Assembly: GCA_964625145.1 (NCBI GenBank)
Contig: CAZVAQ010000038.1
Coordinates: 1-24,532, forward strand
DNA from: CAYTRP01 sp964625145
GTDB lineage: Bacteria > Sumerlaeota > Sumerlaeia > SLMS01 > JAHLLQ01
Direction: 5' to 3'
Length of the DNA: 24,532 nucleotides
Shown: piece after piece, positions 14,263-22,502 of the stretch
How the letters are laid out: each line of letters starts with the position of its first letter
Numbering within the stretch: position 1 is the stretch's first letter
The notes under the pieces: model-generated
Told to the model about the DNA's origin: nothing
What the model saw: only the letters and a program-made list of their open reading frames with translations
Database searches by the model: none
Made by a program: the position numbers and the translations under genes

Positions 14263-15690
14263 ATGCCACCGTTTAGCTACAAGGCCAAGGACCGCAACGG
14301 AGTCACCGTGCAGGGAACCATCGATGCCGATGGTCGGGCGGCAGTTGTCACGCGCCTGCAGGCCATGGGCTATTTCCCTGTCTCCATCACGGCGGGCACC
14401 GCCGGTGGCGGATCCACGGTCGTGGCAACGAAACCGGCGGCCGCAAAGGCAGCACCCAGCAAGCCGGCCGCGGCAACGAATGGGACTCCGCGCGTGTCGG
14501 TCACCGTTGCGCGCCCGGCCGGGATGAAGCCCGCCCCCGCGGCGAAGCAGAAGCCAGCCGACAAGCCGGAGTCGAAGGACAAGAAGGGCACCGCGACCGC
14601 CGGCCCGGGACTGGGGAGGCAATTGTCCGCCGCCATTGCCGCCCGTCGCGGAATTCGCACCGCCGACATCGCCTCCTTCAACCGCCAGATGTCCGACCTG
14701 CTGGGAGCAGGCGTCGCGCTCGTCAAGGCACTCACGATTCTGCAGAAGCAAACCGTCAACGACCAGTTCCGCGCCATCATTGCGGACATCAACGCCGAAG
14801 TCCAGGGCGGCAAGACATTTGCCGATGCCCTGGCGCAGCATCCCAAGCAGTTTTCCAAGCTCTACATCGCGATGGTGCGCTCCGGCGAGGCAGGCGGGAA
14901 TCTGGATGAAGTTCTGAAAAAGCTGGCGGACTACAGCGAGCAGGAAGAGGAACTCCGCGGCCGCGTCTGGTCGGCGCTGGCCTATCCCATGGTCATGATC
15001 GGCGCCTGTACCGTGGCCGTTGTGGTCATGTTCATCTATGTGATCCCGAAGATTGTCGGCACGTTCCGCGAATTGGAACAAACGCTGCCGCCCGTCACCC
15101 AGTTGCTCATCACCATCAGCGACATAATCGGATCCTATGGAATCTTCATCCTGGCCGGCGTGATCGTGTTGATCGGCCTGGTGTGGCAGTTCCTCTCGAC
15201 GGAGAAGGGGCGCGCCCAGTGGGATCGTTGGCAGCTCATGATCCCGATCTTCGGCGATCTCGTTGCCAAGCGCGAGGTTGCACGCTTCAGCCGCACACTC
15301 GGTTCGTTGCTCAAGAATGGCGTTTCGATTCTGGTGGCTCTGAACATCACGAAGGAAGTCGTCAGCAATTCGATCACCAAGAGCGAGGTTGACGAGGTCA
15401 TCGACGAGATCACGCAGGGCGAGGGCGTCGCCGCGCCCTTGAAGCGCAGCCAGATATTCCCGCCCGTGGCGGTCAACATGATGGCCGTTGGCGAGGAGAC
15501 CGGCCAGCTCGACAATGTACTCTTGCGCATCAGCCAATCCTTCGAAGTCGAAGTCGACCGCAAGCTCAAGACGATCACCTCGCTCATCGAGCCGGCCATC
15601 ATCATTGTCATGGCCGTCATCGTGGGCTTCATCGTCATCGCGATGCTGCTGCCGATCTTCAGCCTGGATCCGTCGGGAGGTGGCATGTGA
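14263..15690 (+). CDS. gspF: Type II secretion / type IV pilus inner-membrane platform protein
   Basis: A 475-residue GspF/PilC family protein around which the ATPase and pseudopilins assemble. It has a short N-terminal domain (PPFSYKAKDRNGVTVQGTID, then LQAMGYFPVSI), then an unusual Ala/Pro/Lys-rich linker of about 65 residues (roughly 46-112). Two T2SSF domains follow: IASFNRQMSDLLGAGVALVK with the membrane anchor VMIGACTVAVVVMFIYVIPK, and VARFSRTLGSLLKNGVSILV with VNMMAVGEETGQLDNVL. The last helix is IIIVMAVIVGFIVIAMLLPI with the family-typical ending IFSLDPSGGGM. It usually has about 400 residues, so the linker explains the extra length. Its stop overlaps the next start in TGATG, suggesting translational coupling. 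Confidence 0.93.
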   Translation: MPPFSYKAKDRNGVTVQGTIDADGRAAVVTRLQAMGYFPVSITAGTAGGGSTVVATKPAAAKAAPSKPAAATNGTPRVSVTVARPAGMKPAPAAKQKPADKPESKDKKGTATAGPGLGRQLSAAIAARRGIRTADIASFNRQMSDLLGAGVALVKALTILQKQTVNDQFRAIIADINAEVQGGKTFADALAQHPKQFSKLYIAMVRSGEAGGNLDEVLKKLADYSEQEEELRGRVWSALAYPMVMIGACTVAVVVMFIYVIPKIVGTFRELEQTLPPVTQLLITISDIIGSYGIFILAGVIVLIGLVWQFLSTEKGRAQWDRWQLMIPIFGDLVAKREVARFSRTLGSLLKNGVSILVALNITKEVVSNSITKSEVDEVIDEITQGEGVAAPLKRSQIFPPVAVNMMAVGEETGQLDNVLLRISQSFEVEVDRKLKTITSLIEPAIIIVMAVIVGFIVIAMLLPIFSLDPSGGGM

Positions 15691-16502
15691 TGCACCTCAC
15701 CACTTGGACAGCCTCGCGCACAACCGGCCGGCGTGGTATGACGCTGATCGAGTTGCTGTTCGTGGTGGTGATACTCGGCGCCTTGTTGGCCGTTTCGCTC
15801 CCCCGCTTGTCAGGCTCCGGCGATCGGACCGCGCTGACCACCGCGGGACGTGACCTTGCCCGCACGGCCGCCCTCGCCCGGCAGAGTGCCGTCAGCATGC
15901 AGGGCGAAACGAAGATCGTGTTCTCCATCAAGGAGGGAACCTGGAAGCTCCAACTGCCGGAGGATGAGAGCGACCGCAGTTGGCGCGGAAGACGGGAGCG
16001 TTCCTCCTCTTTGGAGCAGTTGCACCATTTGAATCCGCGCGTTCGCTTCGCCGAGATCCTGCAGGATGGCGACTCGGTCACAAGCGACGAGTTCATCCTC
16101 CGCTTTCTGCCAAACGGTTCAAGCAGCGGCGCGACAATCATCCTTGCCAACAAGCGCGACCGGCGCCTGACCGTCGACATCGAGCGCGCAACCGGCAGGG
16201 CCACGGCCATGAACGGCGAGCCGATGAGCTTTGCCGATTACGTCGCCATGGCCGGTGGCGACCCGACAAAGTTCGCCGGTGTGGAAGCATCGACGCTCGG
16301 CATGACGCCGGGAGAAGGCGAAGAGCCCCGGTTTTATTCCGTGGAGCGCTCGAGCGATGAACGCGTCTCGGCATACAGCGACGCGGCCGCGCGCATCATG
16401 GGACGCGTCACACGCGAGAAGGAACGCGAGCTCAAGCAGAGCGGCGGTCCCGAGGTCGAGTTGGATCTGGAGCCCGAGGCAAAGAGGGGAGGCGCCAAGT
16501 GA
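15690..16502 (+). CDS. gspH: Minor pseudopilin, GspH-like
   Basis: A 270-residue prepilin-type protein. The leader ends RRG|MTLIELLFVVVIL: cleavage after Gly16, Met as new first residue and the conserved Glu at +5 (E21). The segment after the helix (GRDLARTAALARQSAVSMQG then TKIVFSIKEGTWKL) matches the GspH/FimT core, a beta-rich domain at the pseudopilus tip. The protein is longer than the usual ~170 residues. It ends in a highly charged stretch (TREKERELKQSGGPEVELDL) with no family counterpart that I know of. The start is ATG 15690, overlapping the gspF stop by 1 bp; GTG 15687 is also possible. GGGAGG upstream serves either one. It would be processed by a prepilin peptidase not encoded here. 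Confidence 0.8.
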   Translation: MHLTTWTASRTTGRRGMTLIELLFVVVILGALLAVSLPRLSGSGDRTALTTAGRDLARTAALARQSAVSMQGETKIVFSIKEGTWKLQLPEDESDRSWRGRRERSSSLEQLHHLNPRVRFAEILQDGDSVTSDEFILRFLPNGSSSGATIILANKRDRRLTVDIERATGRATAMNGEPMSFADYVAMAGGDPTKFAGVEASTLGMTPGEGEEPRFYSVERSSDERVSAYSDAAARIMGRVTREKERELKQSGGPEVELDLEPEAKRGGAK

Positions 16503-16981
16503 AGGCCCTGACCTCCTGCAAGGTGTCGCGGCGTTCCTTCGTGCTGTTGGAGGTGACGCTGTCGCTGCTGATCCTCTCGGTGACGATGGGTGCGGCGCTG
16601 CGTGGGTATGTCCTGGGCATGAATGCCATTCGCGAGAACCGCATCCTGTCCGTCGCCACCATCATGGCGGAGACGTTGCTCGATGACCTGGAGATCGAGC
16701 CGCCGGTCCCGGGCAGGACCAACGGATCCTTCGAACAGGATCCACGCTTTGGCGAGGCCTTCAAGGATTGGAGTTGGGAACGCAAGGTTGAGACCGAGGA
16801 AATCCGCTACAAGGAACGCAGCCGCAATCCCCTGCAGGATCCCGAACCCCTTTACACCATGGAGTTGATCATCCGCTACGACGACGGCCGCCGGCATCGC
16901 ACACCTCTGATCATCAACACCTACCTCCTCGGCGCGCAAGTCTTCTCCGAAAATGCCATCCAGCAAAACCAGCTCTTCTAG
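16499..16981 (+). CDS. gspI: Minor pseudopilin, GspI-like
   Basis: A 160-residue prepilin-type protein translated from GTG 16499, which overlaps the gspH stop by 4 bp (GTGA), with GGAGG 7 nt upstream. The N-terminal motif is SRRS|FVLLEVTLSLLILSV: Phe at +1 and Glu at +5 are canonical, but the residue before the cleavage point is Ser13 instead of Gly. Downstream, LSVATIMAETLLDDLEI fits the GspI pattern in which a helix ends with a conserved processing/assembly region. The rest is beta-rich (YTMELIIRYDDGRRHRTPLI). The family assignment comes from size, position between H and J, and the helix pattern, so it is moderately secure. GspI nucleates the tip complex with J and K. Confidence 0.75.
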   Translation: MKALTSCKVSRRSFVLLEVTLSLLILSVTMGAALRGYVLGMNAIRENRILSVATIMAETLLDDLEIEPPVPGRTNGSFEQDPRFGEAFKDWSWERKVETEEIRYKERSRNPLQDPEPLYTMELIIRYDDGRRHRTPLIINTYLLGAQVFSENAIQQNQLF

Positions 16982-16990
16982 GCAGCCCCA

Positions 16991-18073
16991 GTGAATCACC
17001 CCGCCTCAACATGCCATGACAAGCCACGCGCCTTCACTTTGCTGGAGGTCATGCTCGCGGTCACCATCATCGGGCTGATTTCGCTGGCCGTGCTGGCGGT
17101 CTTCCGCACCGGGCTTCGCACCTACGAGGGCGCCAATCGCGAAGTGGTGCTTCTGCAGCGCGGCCGCTATGTCTTTGATTTCATCAGCAACGACGTCGCC
17201 AATGTGTTCTACCGCGACGAAAACACTTACAATGTCACCGCGCGGGAGATGATCGAGCAGTACCAGCAGGCGCTGATCGATGCCGAATTGAACAACACAT
17301 GGCATGACTTCGAGCGCATGTACGGCCCCCGGGACGATGACCGCGCCTACGATGACCCGAGCTACGTCGGCAACCCCTTCGAGAAGTATCGCCTGATTGA
17401 CCTCCAGTTCGAAGGCGTCGACGGCGGCATGTTTGACAGGCTCACCCTGGCTAGGCGCCAGAACCTGACGGAGAATGAACGGTACCTGCTCTACGGATTG
17501 GAACGGGTGAACTACACCGTCGAGGCCGGCCTGCTCATCCGCTCGTCGGAGAGCGTTGACGTGGCGCCGAGAAGCTGGGACGGGGAAATCCTCGAAAAGG
17601 AGATTCCCCCCAACCATGTCATCATCGCCGAGGGCATCAAGCGATTCGACCTGAGCTATGGCTTCTGGTGGGACTACCAATGGTACGAGGTGGAAAACTG
17701 GAACTCCTCCGGCCGCCAGATTCGCAATCCCGCCATGCTGCTGGGTGAGTACGATTACGACGAGCACGCGGACATGTCCGCCCCACAACCCGGCTCGCCC
17801 GGTTGGAATGACTACCTCAATGATCTGGACGAGATGCCGTACGATGGTCTTCCGACCTACATCCGCGTCAGTGTCGAATTGGAAGATCCAGGCAACGCGG
17901 ACAGGACAATGGAACTGACCAAGGTGCTGTGGATCGGTTCCGCGCAGGAAACCTGGGTGCCCAACCGTGACCTGGAAGAGCGCGACCGTGAGATGGAACT
18001 TGAAGAGCGCGACCAGCGCTACACGCCCGTCATGCCCGGAGCCCTCCGCAAGAACGCGAGGTGGCGCAGATGA
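16991..18073 (+). CDS. gspJ: Minor pseudopilin, GspJ-like (enlarged)
   Basis: A 360-residue prepilin-type protein. The leader ends KPRA|FTLLEVMLAVTIIGL with Glu at +5 (E19) and Ala14 in place of the usual Gly before the cleavage site. GspJ proteins normally have about 200 residues. Here the extra length comes from a Tyr/Asp-rich insertion (around 95-150, NTWHDFERMYGPRDDDRAYD) and a charged C-terminal tail (DLEERDREMELEERDQRYTP). The conserved tail of the GspJ fold, a strand with IKRFDLSYGFWWDYQWYEVE before LPTYIRVSVEL, is recognisable (IPPNHVIIAEG just before it). The start is GTG 16991, 9 bp after gspI, with a poor ribosome-binding site, so coupling is likely. Its stop overlaps the gspK start (ATGA). 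Confidence 0.78.
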   Translation: MNHPASTCHDKPRAFTLLEVMLAVTIIGLISLAVLAVFRTGLRTYEGANREVVLLQRGRYVFDFISNDVANVFYRDENTYNVTAREMIEQYQQALIDAELNNTWHDFERMYGPRDDDRAYDDPSYVGNPFEKYRLIDLQFEGVDGGMFDRLTLARRQNLTENERYLLYGLERVNYTVEAGLLIRSSESVDVAPRSWDGEILEKEIPPNHVIIAEGIKRFDLSYGFWWDYQWYEVENWNSSGRQIRNPAMLLGEYDYDEHADMSAPQPGSPGWNDYLNDLDEMPYDGLPTYIRVSVELEDPGNADRTMELTKVLWIGSAQETWVPNRDLEERDREMELEERDQRYTPVMPGALRKNARWRR

Positions 18074-19362
18074 CTTGCCGCTCTCCACAATCACTGCGAC
18101 GCACAACCCACCGCCGGGGCATCATCCTGGTGCTGGTACTGTGGATCGCCGTTCTGCTCAGCTTGCTGGCTTATTCGGTCCTGTACCAGATGAGCCTGGA
18201 ATCGCGCGTGACGTCACTGCGCGCGCGCCAATTGGAGGCCAACACCCTCGCCCGTGCGGGCATTGCAAAGGCCTTCACCGACCTGAAGAACGACATGATC
18301 TTTGACAACAGCGACGCCATGAACCCGCCGTTCGATGCCGAGGGCGACATCTGGGCAAAGCCCGAGGAAGGCAAGGACGCCATGCCGCTGGGCAATGGCG
18401 AGTTCTCCGTGCAGGTCATCGACCACGAGTCGCTCTTCAACATCAATCGCTTCCGTCCGAACAACAAGCTCCTCCTCGAAAAGATCATCGAGCAGATTGG
18501 ATACACGGAGGAGGACTCCCGCATCGTGGCCTCCGCGATCCTCGATTACATGGACGAGGACGACGTCCCCTCGCTCGACAGCGCCCCCGCCGCCACCGAG
18601 GGCATGGCCTACGGCATCCTGCGCGCGGAGGACCTGGACCTGTCCACGCGTGAACGTGATATCGAAGAGGTCATGTTTGCCGACGAGCCTTTCCTGACCG
18701 TCGAGGCCCTGCTCGATGTCTATGGCGTGACGCCGGAGCTCTTCTTCGGTCCGGAGACGCCGGAGGCGGAATATTACCGCGCGCAATTGGGTCCCCTGCA
18801 GGGGGAAATGTTCGAAATCGAAACCCGGCGCCGTCGCCGCGATCCGGACTCACCCATCGTCGGCCTGCGCGATTTCTTCACCGTCCACGGCAGCGAGGTC
18901 CTGAACGTCAACACCGCCCCCAAGCATGTGCTCCAAGCGCTGTTCGAGGCCGCAGGCCGCACCGACAGCGAACGCGCGGCGGACAATGTGATCCGCCAAC
19001 GGCGCGCAAACCGCAAACACGACTTTGACAACGACCGGGCCTTCAAGTCCTCCGGCGATCTGCAGGCCAGCGCCGAGATCGGTGCCTACATGGGACCCAT
19101 GATGGCCATGTATCCCATGGGGGTGAACTCCACCGTCTTCACCGTGCGGTCGACCGGCCGGGTTGGCGCCACCCGCCACACCATCGAGGCCACGGTCAGC
19201 CGGCGCCTGGGAGAGTTCCAGCGCGACGAGGACTTTGAGAAGATGGAACGCGCCAAGGAGCGCGAACAACTATACGAAGACCGGCGGCGCCGCCAACGGG
19301 ACCGCGATTCAGAGAATATCGCCCGAATCCCGCTCGTCCGGGTCATGGAGTGGAAGGAGTGA
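18070..19362 (+). CDS. gspK: Minor pseudopilin / tip protein, GspK-like
   Basis: A 430-residue GspK-type protein. The leader ends RRG|IILVLVLWIAVLLSLLAY; Glu at +5 is missing (Leu there), which is diagnostic for GspK at the pseudopilus tip. Family motifs are VIDHESLFNINRF, VASAILDYMDEDD with its acidic, possibly calcium-binding cluster, and the alpha-domain segment HGSEVLNVNTAPKHVLQALF. The C-terminus carries a long charged helix (EDFEKMERAKEREQLYEDRR) before IPLVRVMEWKE. The start is taken as ATG 18070, overlapping the gspJ stop by 4 bp, with GAGG 9 nt upstream; GTG 18061 is an alternative. A 162-bp gap to gspL follows and contains a hairpin. Confidence 0.87.
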   Translation: MTCRSPQSLRRTTHRRGIILVLVLWIAVLLSLLAYSVLYQMSLESRVTSLRARQLEANTLARAGIAKAFTDLKNDMIFDNSDAMNPPFDAEGDIWAKPEEGKDAMPLGNGEFSVQVIDHESLFNINRFRPNNKLLLEKIIEQIGYTEEDSRIVASAILDYMDEDDVPSLDSAPAATEGMAYGILRAEDLDLSTRERDIEEVMFADEPFLTVEALLDVYGVTPELFFGPETPEAEYYRAQLGPLQGEMFEIETRRRRRDPDSPIVGLRDFFTVHGSEVLNVNTAPKHVLQALFEAAGRTDSERAADNVIRQRRANRKHDFDNDRAFKSSGDLQASAEIGAYMGPMMAMYPMGVNSTVFTVRSTGRVGATRHTIEATVSRRLGEFQRDEDFEKMERAKEREQLYEDRRRRQRDRDSENIARIPLVRVMEWKE

Positions 19363-19431
19363 CCCCCGCACCGGTTCATCCGGTCGGGAGGAGGCGGTTG
19401 ACACACCCACCCCCTCAACAAACAAGCTGAC

Positions 19432-19461
19432 GGGCCTGCGGGTCAGGTGACCGCAAGGCCC
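19432..19461 (+). other. Imperfect hairpin between gspK and gspL
   Basis: GGGCCT (19432-19437) pairs with AGGCCC (19456-19461), GCG with CGC, and GTC with GAC, around an AGGT loop with a bulge on each side. No T tract follows, so it is not a standard terminator. It may be an RNA processing or stability element within the operon. A TTGACA hexamer at 19398-19403 lies just before it but has no matching -10 box. Confidence 0.35.
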
Positions 19462-19524
19462 CAATCTCCGGCCAGCCCTGCTGTCCTGCAAGACGCCCTT
19501 CCCATCCACCGGCCAAGGTCCAGC

Positions 19525-21255
19525 ATGCCCCAAGCCCTCGCCATCGAACTGACAGACGTCGAAGCCAAGCTCGTGCAGCTCTCCGTGTCGAAGAAGGCCG
19601 CGGTGGTGCTGGAGAAGGCTGCTCGCGTGAGCTTTCCAGAGGGCGAGAAGACCGAGGAGACCATCGCCGAGCGGGCGCAACTGATCCGGGCGGCCCTCAA
19701 GTCCGGCGGCTTTCACACTTCGGCACCCGCCTGCCTGGTCGTCCCCAAGCAATCGGCAACCGTGCGCCGGGTCCGGCTCCCCTCCAACGACCCCAATGAA
19801 ATCGCGTCCATGGCCGCCTTCGAGGCGGAAAAGATCATCCCCTTCAATGTGGAGCGCCACATCATCAGCACGGCCATGATCGGGGATCGGGAGCTCGAGG
19901 GCTCCGATGTCCTCATCACCGCCGTCGACAAGCCGGTCATGGAGCAATGGCTGGCCCATTGCGCTGGAACCAACGTGGAGTTCATCACCGCGGACGTTTC
20001 CACACTGGGGTTGGTCCATGCACTGGTCCAGGTGCCCGGCGCGCCAATGGAAGGCTGCGTCGGCATCGTGCACATTGGCGAGATTCACACGGAGATCACC
20101 CTGCTGCTGGATGGGGAGATCGCCACCACGCGCAGTATCATGCACGGCCTGCGCACGCTGACCAAGGCACTGAAGCGCGACTTCCGCCTGGAGCGGGACC
20201 TGGTACTTTCCGAATTGCGTCGACTCAGTGTCCTGGAGCCGGACGATTGGGTACCAGATGGAGTGGCTCCAAAACCCGAGCGAAACCCGGAAGAGACGCG
20301 CGAGGCCATTGACCTGACCAACACCGAGTCCAGCGGTGCCGTGCGCGTGGAGGAAGCCACTGCGTTGAGGACCCAGGCCGCCGGCAAGCACGTGCGCGAT
20401 TGGACGCAAAAGCTCGTCGTCAATATCCAGAGGACCTACGAGTTCGGCGCGCGGGAATATGCGCTTCCGTCCATGACCCGCATCTATCTGGCGGGCGAAG
20501 GTCTCCTGTTGGGTTCGCTGGACGAAGCGCTGCAACTCAACCTCGGTGTCGAAGTGCAACCGCTCGATCCCGCCTCCAGCGCCAAGTTGGCCCCCAAGGC
20601 CGTCGTCGACAAGGAGCTGCTCCCGATTTTTGCGCCCGCGTATGGCGCGGCCCTGCGTGTCGCACGGGAGGAGCACGAGTTCCACATCAACCTGCTCCCT
20701 CCGGAGATGATCGCCCGCCAAATCCGGTCGGAGCGCCGGCTGCAATGGGTCATCACCTCCTGCATTGCCGCCGTGGCCCTGGCCATCGGCTTCTATTGGT
20801 ACGCCACGCGCGCGTCCCTGCTGGCCGAACAGCGCGATCTCTACCAGAGCCACATCGCGGAACTCGGGGAGATCATTTCCGGCCTGGAAGACATGAGCAA
20901 CCGCATGGAGATCATCCAGCGGATACGCTCCGAACGGGCCGGCGCCCTGGACATTCTGGAAGCCATTAGTGAGTACGAGAAGATCGGCCCCGTCACGCAG
21001 CAGGGCCGGCTCGTCCTGCTATCGGTGGACTTTCAGTTGGGGACCGAGGTAATGATCAGCGGCGAGGCGCTGTCCATCGAGGACGTGAACGATTTCATCC
21101 GCTACCTCGCAGCCTTGCGCAAGAACGACCAGCCCATCTTCCGGTCCGTGGACCAGCAGTCGGTGGACCCCACAACCCTGCCCCGGCGAGACCAGACGAT
21201 CTACCGCTTCCAGATCCTGGCCCGCATGGCAACCGAGGGGAGCACGGCGCGATGA
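19525..21255 (+). CDS. gspL: GspL-like inner-membrane protein (PilM-like actin fold fused to PilN-like domain)
   Basis: A 576-residue bitopic protein linking the ATPase to the inner-membrane platform. Residues ~5-380 form an actin-like/PilM domain: LAIELTDVEAKLVQLS at the start, FEAEKIIPFNVE (99-110), VGIVHIGEIHTEITLL (179-194, phosphate-binding-type loop) and RIYLAGEGLLLGSLDEAL (319-336). It then carries the PilN signature INLLP (388-392), one membrane helix (about 407-426), a coiled coil (SHIAELGEIISGLEDMSNRM) and a ferredoxin-like periplasmic domain (VDFQLGTEVMISGEAL onward). Thus PilM and PilN are joined in one chain, the arrangement that defines GspL. The start is ATG 19525 with AAGG 6 nt upstream; upstream in-frame ATG-free sequence is Pro-rich and unlikely to be coding. 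It overlaps gspM by 4 bp. Confidence 0.85.
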   Translation: MPQALAIELTDVEAKLVQLSVSKKAAVVLEKAARVSFPEGEKTEETIAERAQLIRAALKSGGFHTSAPACLVVPKQSATVRRVRLPSNDPNEIASMAAFEAEKIIPFNVERHIISTAMIGDRELEGSDVLITAVDKPVMEQWLAHCAGTNVEFITADVSTLGLVHALVQVPGAPMEGCVGIVHIGEIHTEITLLLDGEIATTRSIMHGLRTLTKALKRDFRLERDLVLSELRRLSVLEPDDWVPDGVAPKPERNPEETREAIDLTNTESSGAVRVEEATALRTQAAGKHVRDWTQKLVVNIQRTYEFGAREYALPSMTRIYLAGEGLLLGSLDEALQLNLGVEVQPLDPASSAKLAPKAVVDKELLPIFAPAYGAALRVAREEHEFHINLLPPEMIARQIRSERRLQWVITSCIAAVALAIGFYWYATRASLLAEQRDLYQSHIAELGEIISGLEDMSNRMEIIQRIRSERAGALDILEAISEYEKIGPVTQQGRLVLLSVDFQLGTEVMISGEALSIEDVNDFIRYLAALRKNDQPIFRSVDQQSVDPTTLPRRDQTIYRFQILARMATEGSTAR

Positions 21256-21839
21256 AGAAGAGCGAAATGATCCTGGGCGGCGCCACCGCGCTGGCCGTCG
21301 TGGGATACCTGGCATTCACCTTTGGCGGGCTCGATGAGAGCCTCGATTCCGCGACGCTTTCCTGGGGAGCCTCCGCCGATGAGGTCGTTGCCCTGGAAAG
21401 CCAATACCACAACATGGTCGATCGCCTGATCGACGCGCCGAAGATCTACCGCGACTTCGCGTTGCTCACGGGCAAGGAAGGCGGGTTGAGCGGTGAGTCC
21501 GCTTCCGACGACCGCCCCGACCTGCGCTTCCAGGAAGACGTGGCACGATGGTGCGTCGAGGCAGGCTTCCAACAGCCCAACGTCACCAAGTCCATCGAGG
21601 ACATTGGTGGTGTTGAGGATTACCAGATCGTCTACATGTTCATCCGCATCGACGAGGGCGATCTCGAACGGTTTTCAAAGCTGCTGAAGGACTTCGAGCG
21701 GCGCGGACTCATCATTCGCGAGGTGGAACTCACCGCCTATCGCGACAGCCCGCGCATGACCGCCAACATCGGCGTGGGGCAACTCGTGGAGACTTTCTTC
21801 TATGATACCCCGGCTCGCCGGCGACGCCAAACGAGGTGA
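21252..21839 (+). CDS. GspM/PilO-like platform protein
   Basis: A 195-residue bitopic membrane protein. ATG 21252 overlaps the gspL stop in ATGA, showing tight coupling. One helix (MILGGATALAVVGYLAFTF, residues 6-24) follows a short cytoplasmic MKKSE. A helical stretch leads to a domain (YQIVYMFIRIDEGDLERFSK then RGLIIREVELTAY) with the alternating strand-helix pattern of the ferredoxin-like fold in GspM and PilO. Sequence similarity to named families is low, and the assignment depends on position after gspL, topology and size. It would pair with GspL in the periplasm. The Arg-rich end (PARRRRQTR) is unusual for a periplasmic terminus. Confidence 0.65.
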   Translation: MKKSEMILGGATALAVVGYLAFTFGGLDESLDSATLSWGASADEVVALESQYHNMVDRLIDAPKIYRDFALLTGKEGGLSGESASDDRPDLRFQEDVARWCVEAGFQQPNVTKSIEDIGGVEDYQIVYMFIRIDEGDLERFSKLLKDFERRGLIIREVELTAYRDSPRMTANIGVGQLVETFFYDTPARRRRQTR

Positions 21840-21894
21840 AGCATGACGAGTGACCGTGTGACGCGAATGCATTGCCGCAGCATGGAGGGGCCGC

Positions 21895-22431
21895 ATGTTT
21901 GCTGACATGACGATGGAAAAGAAGCTGATGCTGGCGAACGTCCTGCTCTTCGCCGTGATCGGACTGTTGGCCCTGTTCGTCCTGACGGAGGATCGAACGG
22001 TCCCTGCTCGCCCCCCGGTAGAGGAAATCCAGCAAACCCTGGCGCAGGTGCGCCCGGATCCCGACGCCCGCCGCGAAGTGGCGGAGTACCCCGCCTTCGG
22101 CAAGGCACCCATCTTCGACACGTTGATCCCCCTGCCGACTCCTTCGCCAACACCACCGCCGACGCCCCCGCCGGATCCAAACCTGTGCGAGGCCCTCAAG
22201 ATCTGGCGCATCACCGGCGTCCTGGACACCGAAGTCATGATTGAGGATGTCAAGGCCGGGCAGTTCGTCGTGATGAACTACACGGACAGCCAGGAATTCG
22301 AAATCACCCACGACAATACCAGGATGCGCATCCGGTTGGTAGCGACGAGCCTGATGGATGGCTCGGCCACCTTCGAATGGCAAGGCCCCCAAGGGCGCCA
22401 GGAATGCAAGAAGACAATCTTTGATGAGTAA
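21895..22431 (+). CDS. GspC/PilP-like periplasmic connector protein
   Basis: A 178-residue protein starting at ATG 21895, with GGAGG 6 nt upstream and a 55-bp gap after the previous gene. It has one N-terminal membrane helix (LANVLLFAVIGLLALFVL, about 13-30), a Pro/Thr-rich linker (PLPTPSPTPPPTPPPDPN, about 80-97), then a small beta domain (LKIWRITGVLDTEVMIEDVK, QFVVMNYTDSQEFEITH) of the HR type. In GspC this domain contacts the secretin GspD; in PilP it does the same job in pili. No PDZ domain follows, so it is a short GspC form. It is the last gene of the block. The spacer to the convergent miaB gene (71 bp) has only a weak 5-bp stem and no clear terminator. Confidence 0.7.
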   Translation: MFADMTMEKKLMLANVLLFAVIGLLALFVLTEDRTVPARPPVEEIQQTLAQVRPDPDARREVAEYPAFGKAPIFDTLIPLPTPSPTPPPTPPPDPNLCEALKIWRITGVLDTEVMIEDVKAGQFVVMNYTDSQEFEITHDNTRMRIRLVATSLMDGSATFEWQGPQGRQECKKTIFDE

Positions 22432-22502
22432 TGCCGCCGCGGCCTTCCCATGCAAGAGGCCCGCACCCATGCAAACTGCTCTCTACTCGTCCACCCTAAC
22501 CG

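Noticed and set aside
14215..15537. 440-codon minus-strand frame opposite gspF
   Set aside because: Antisense of a clear GspF coding sequence; composition (Asp/His/Gly/Arg repeats) is typical of a shadow frame in GC-rich DNA.
19309..20853. 514-codon minus-strand frame opposite gspL
   Set aside because: The plus strand carries PilM/PilN motifs, a membrane helix and coupled gene junctions; the minus frame has none.
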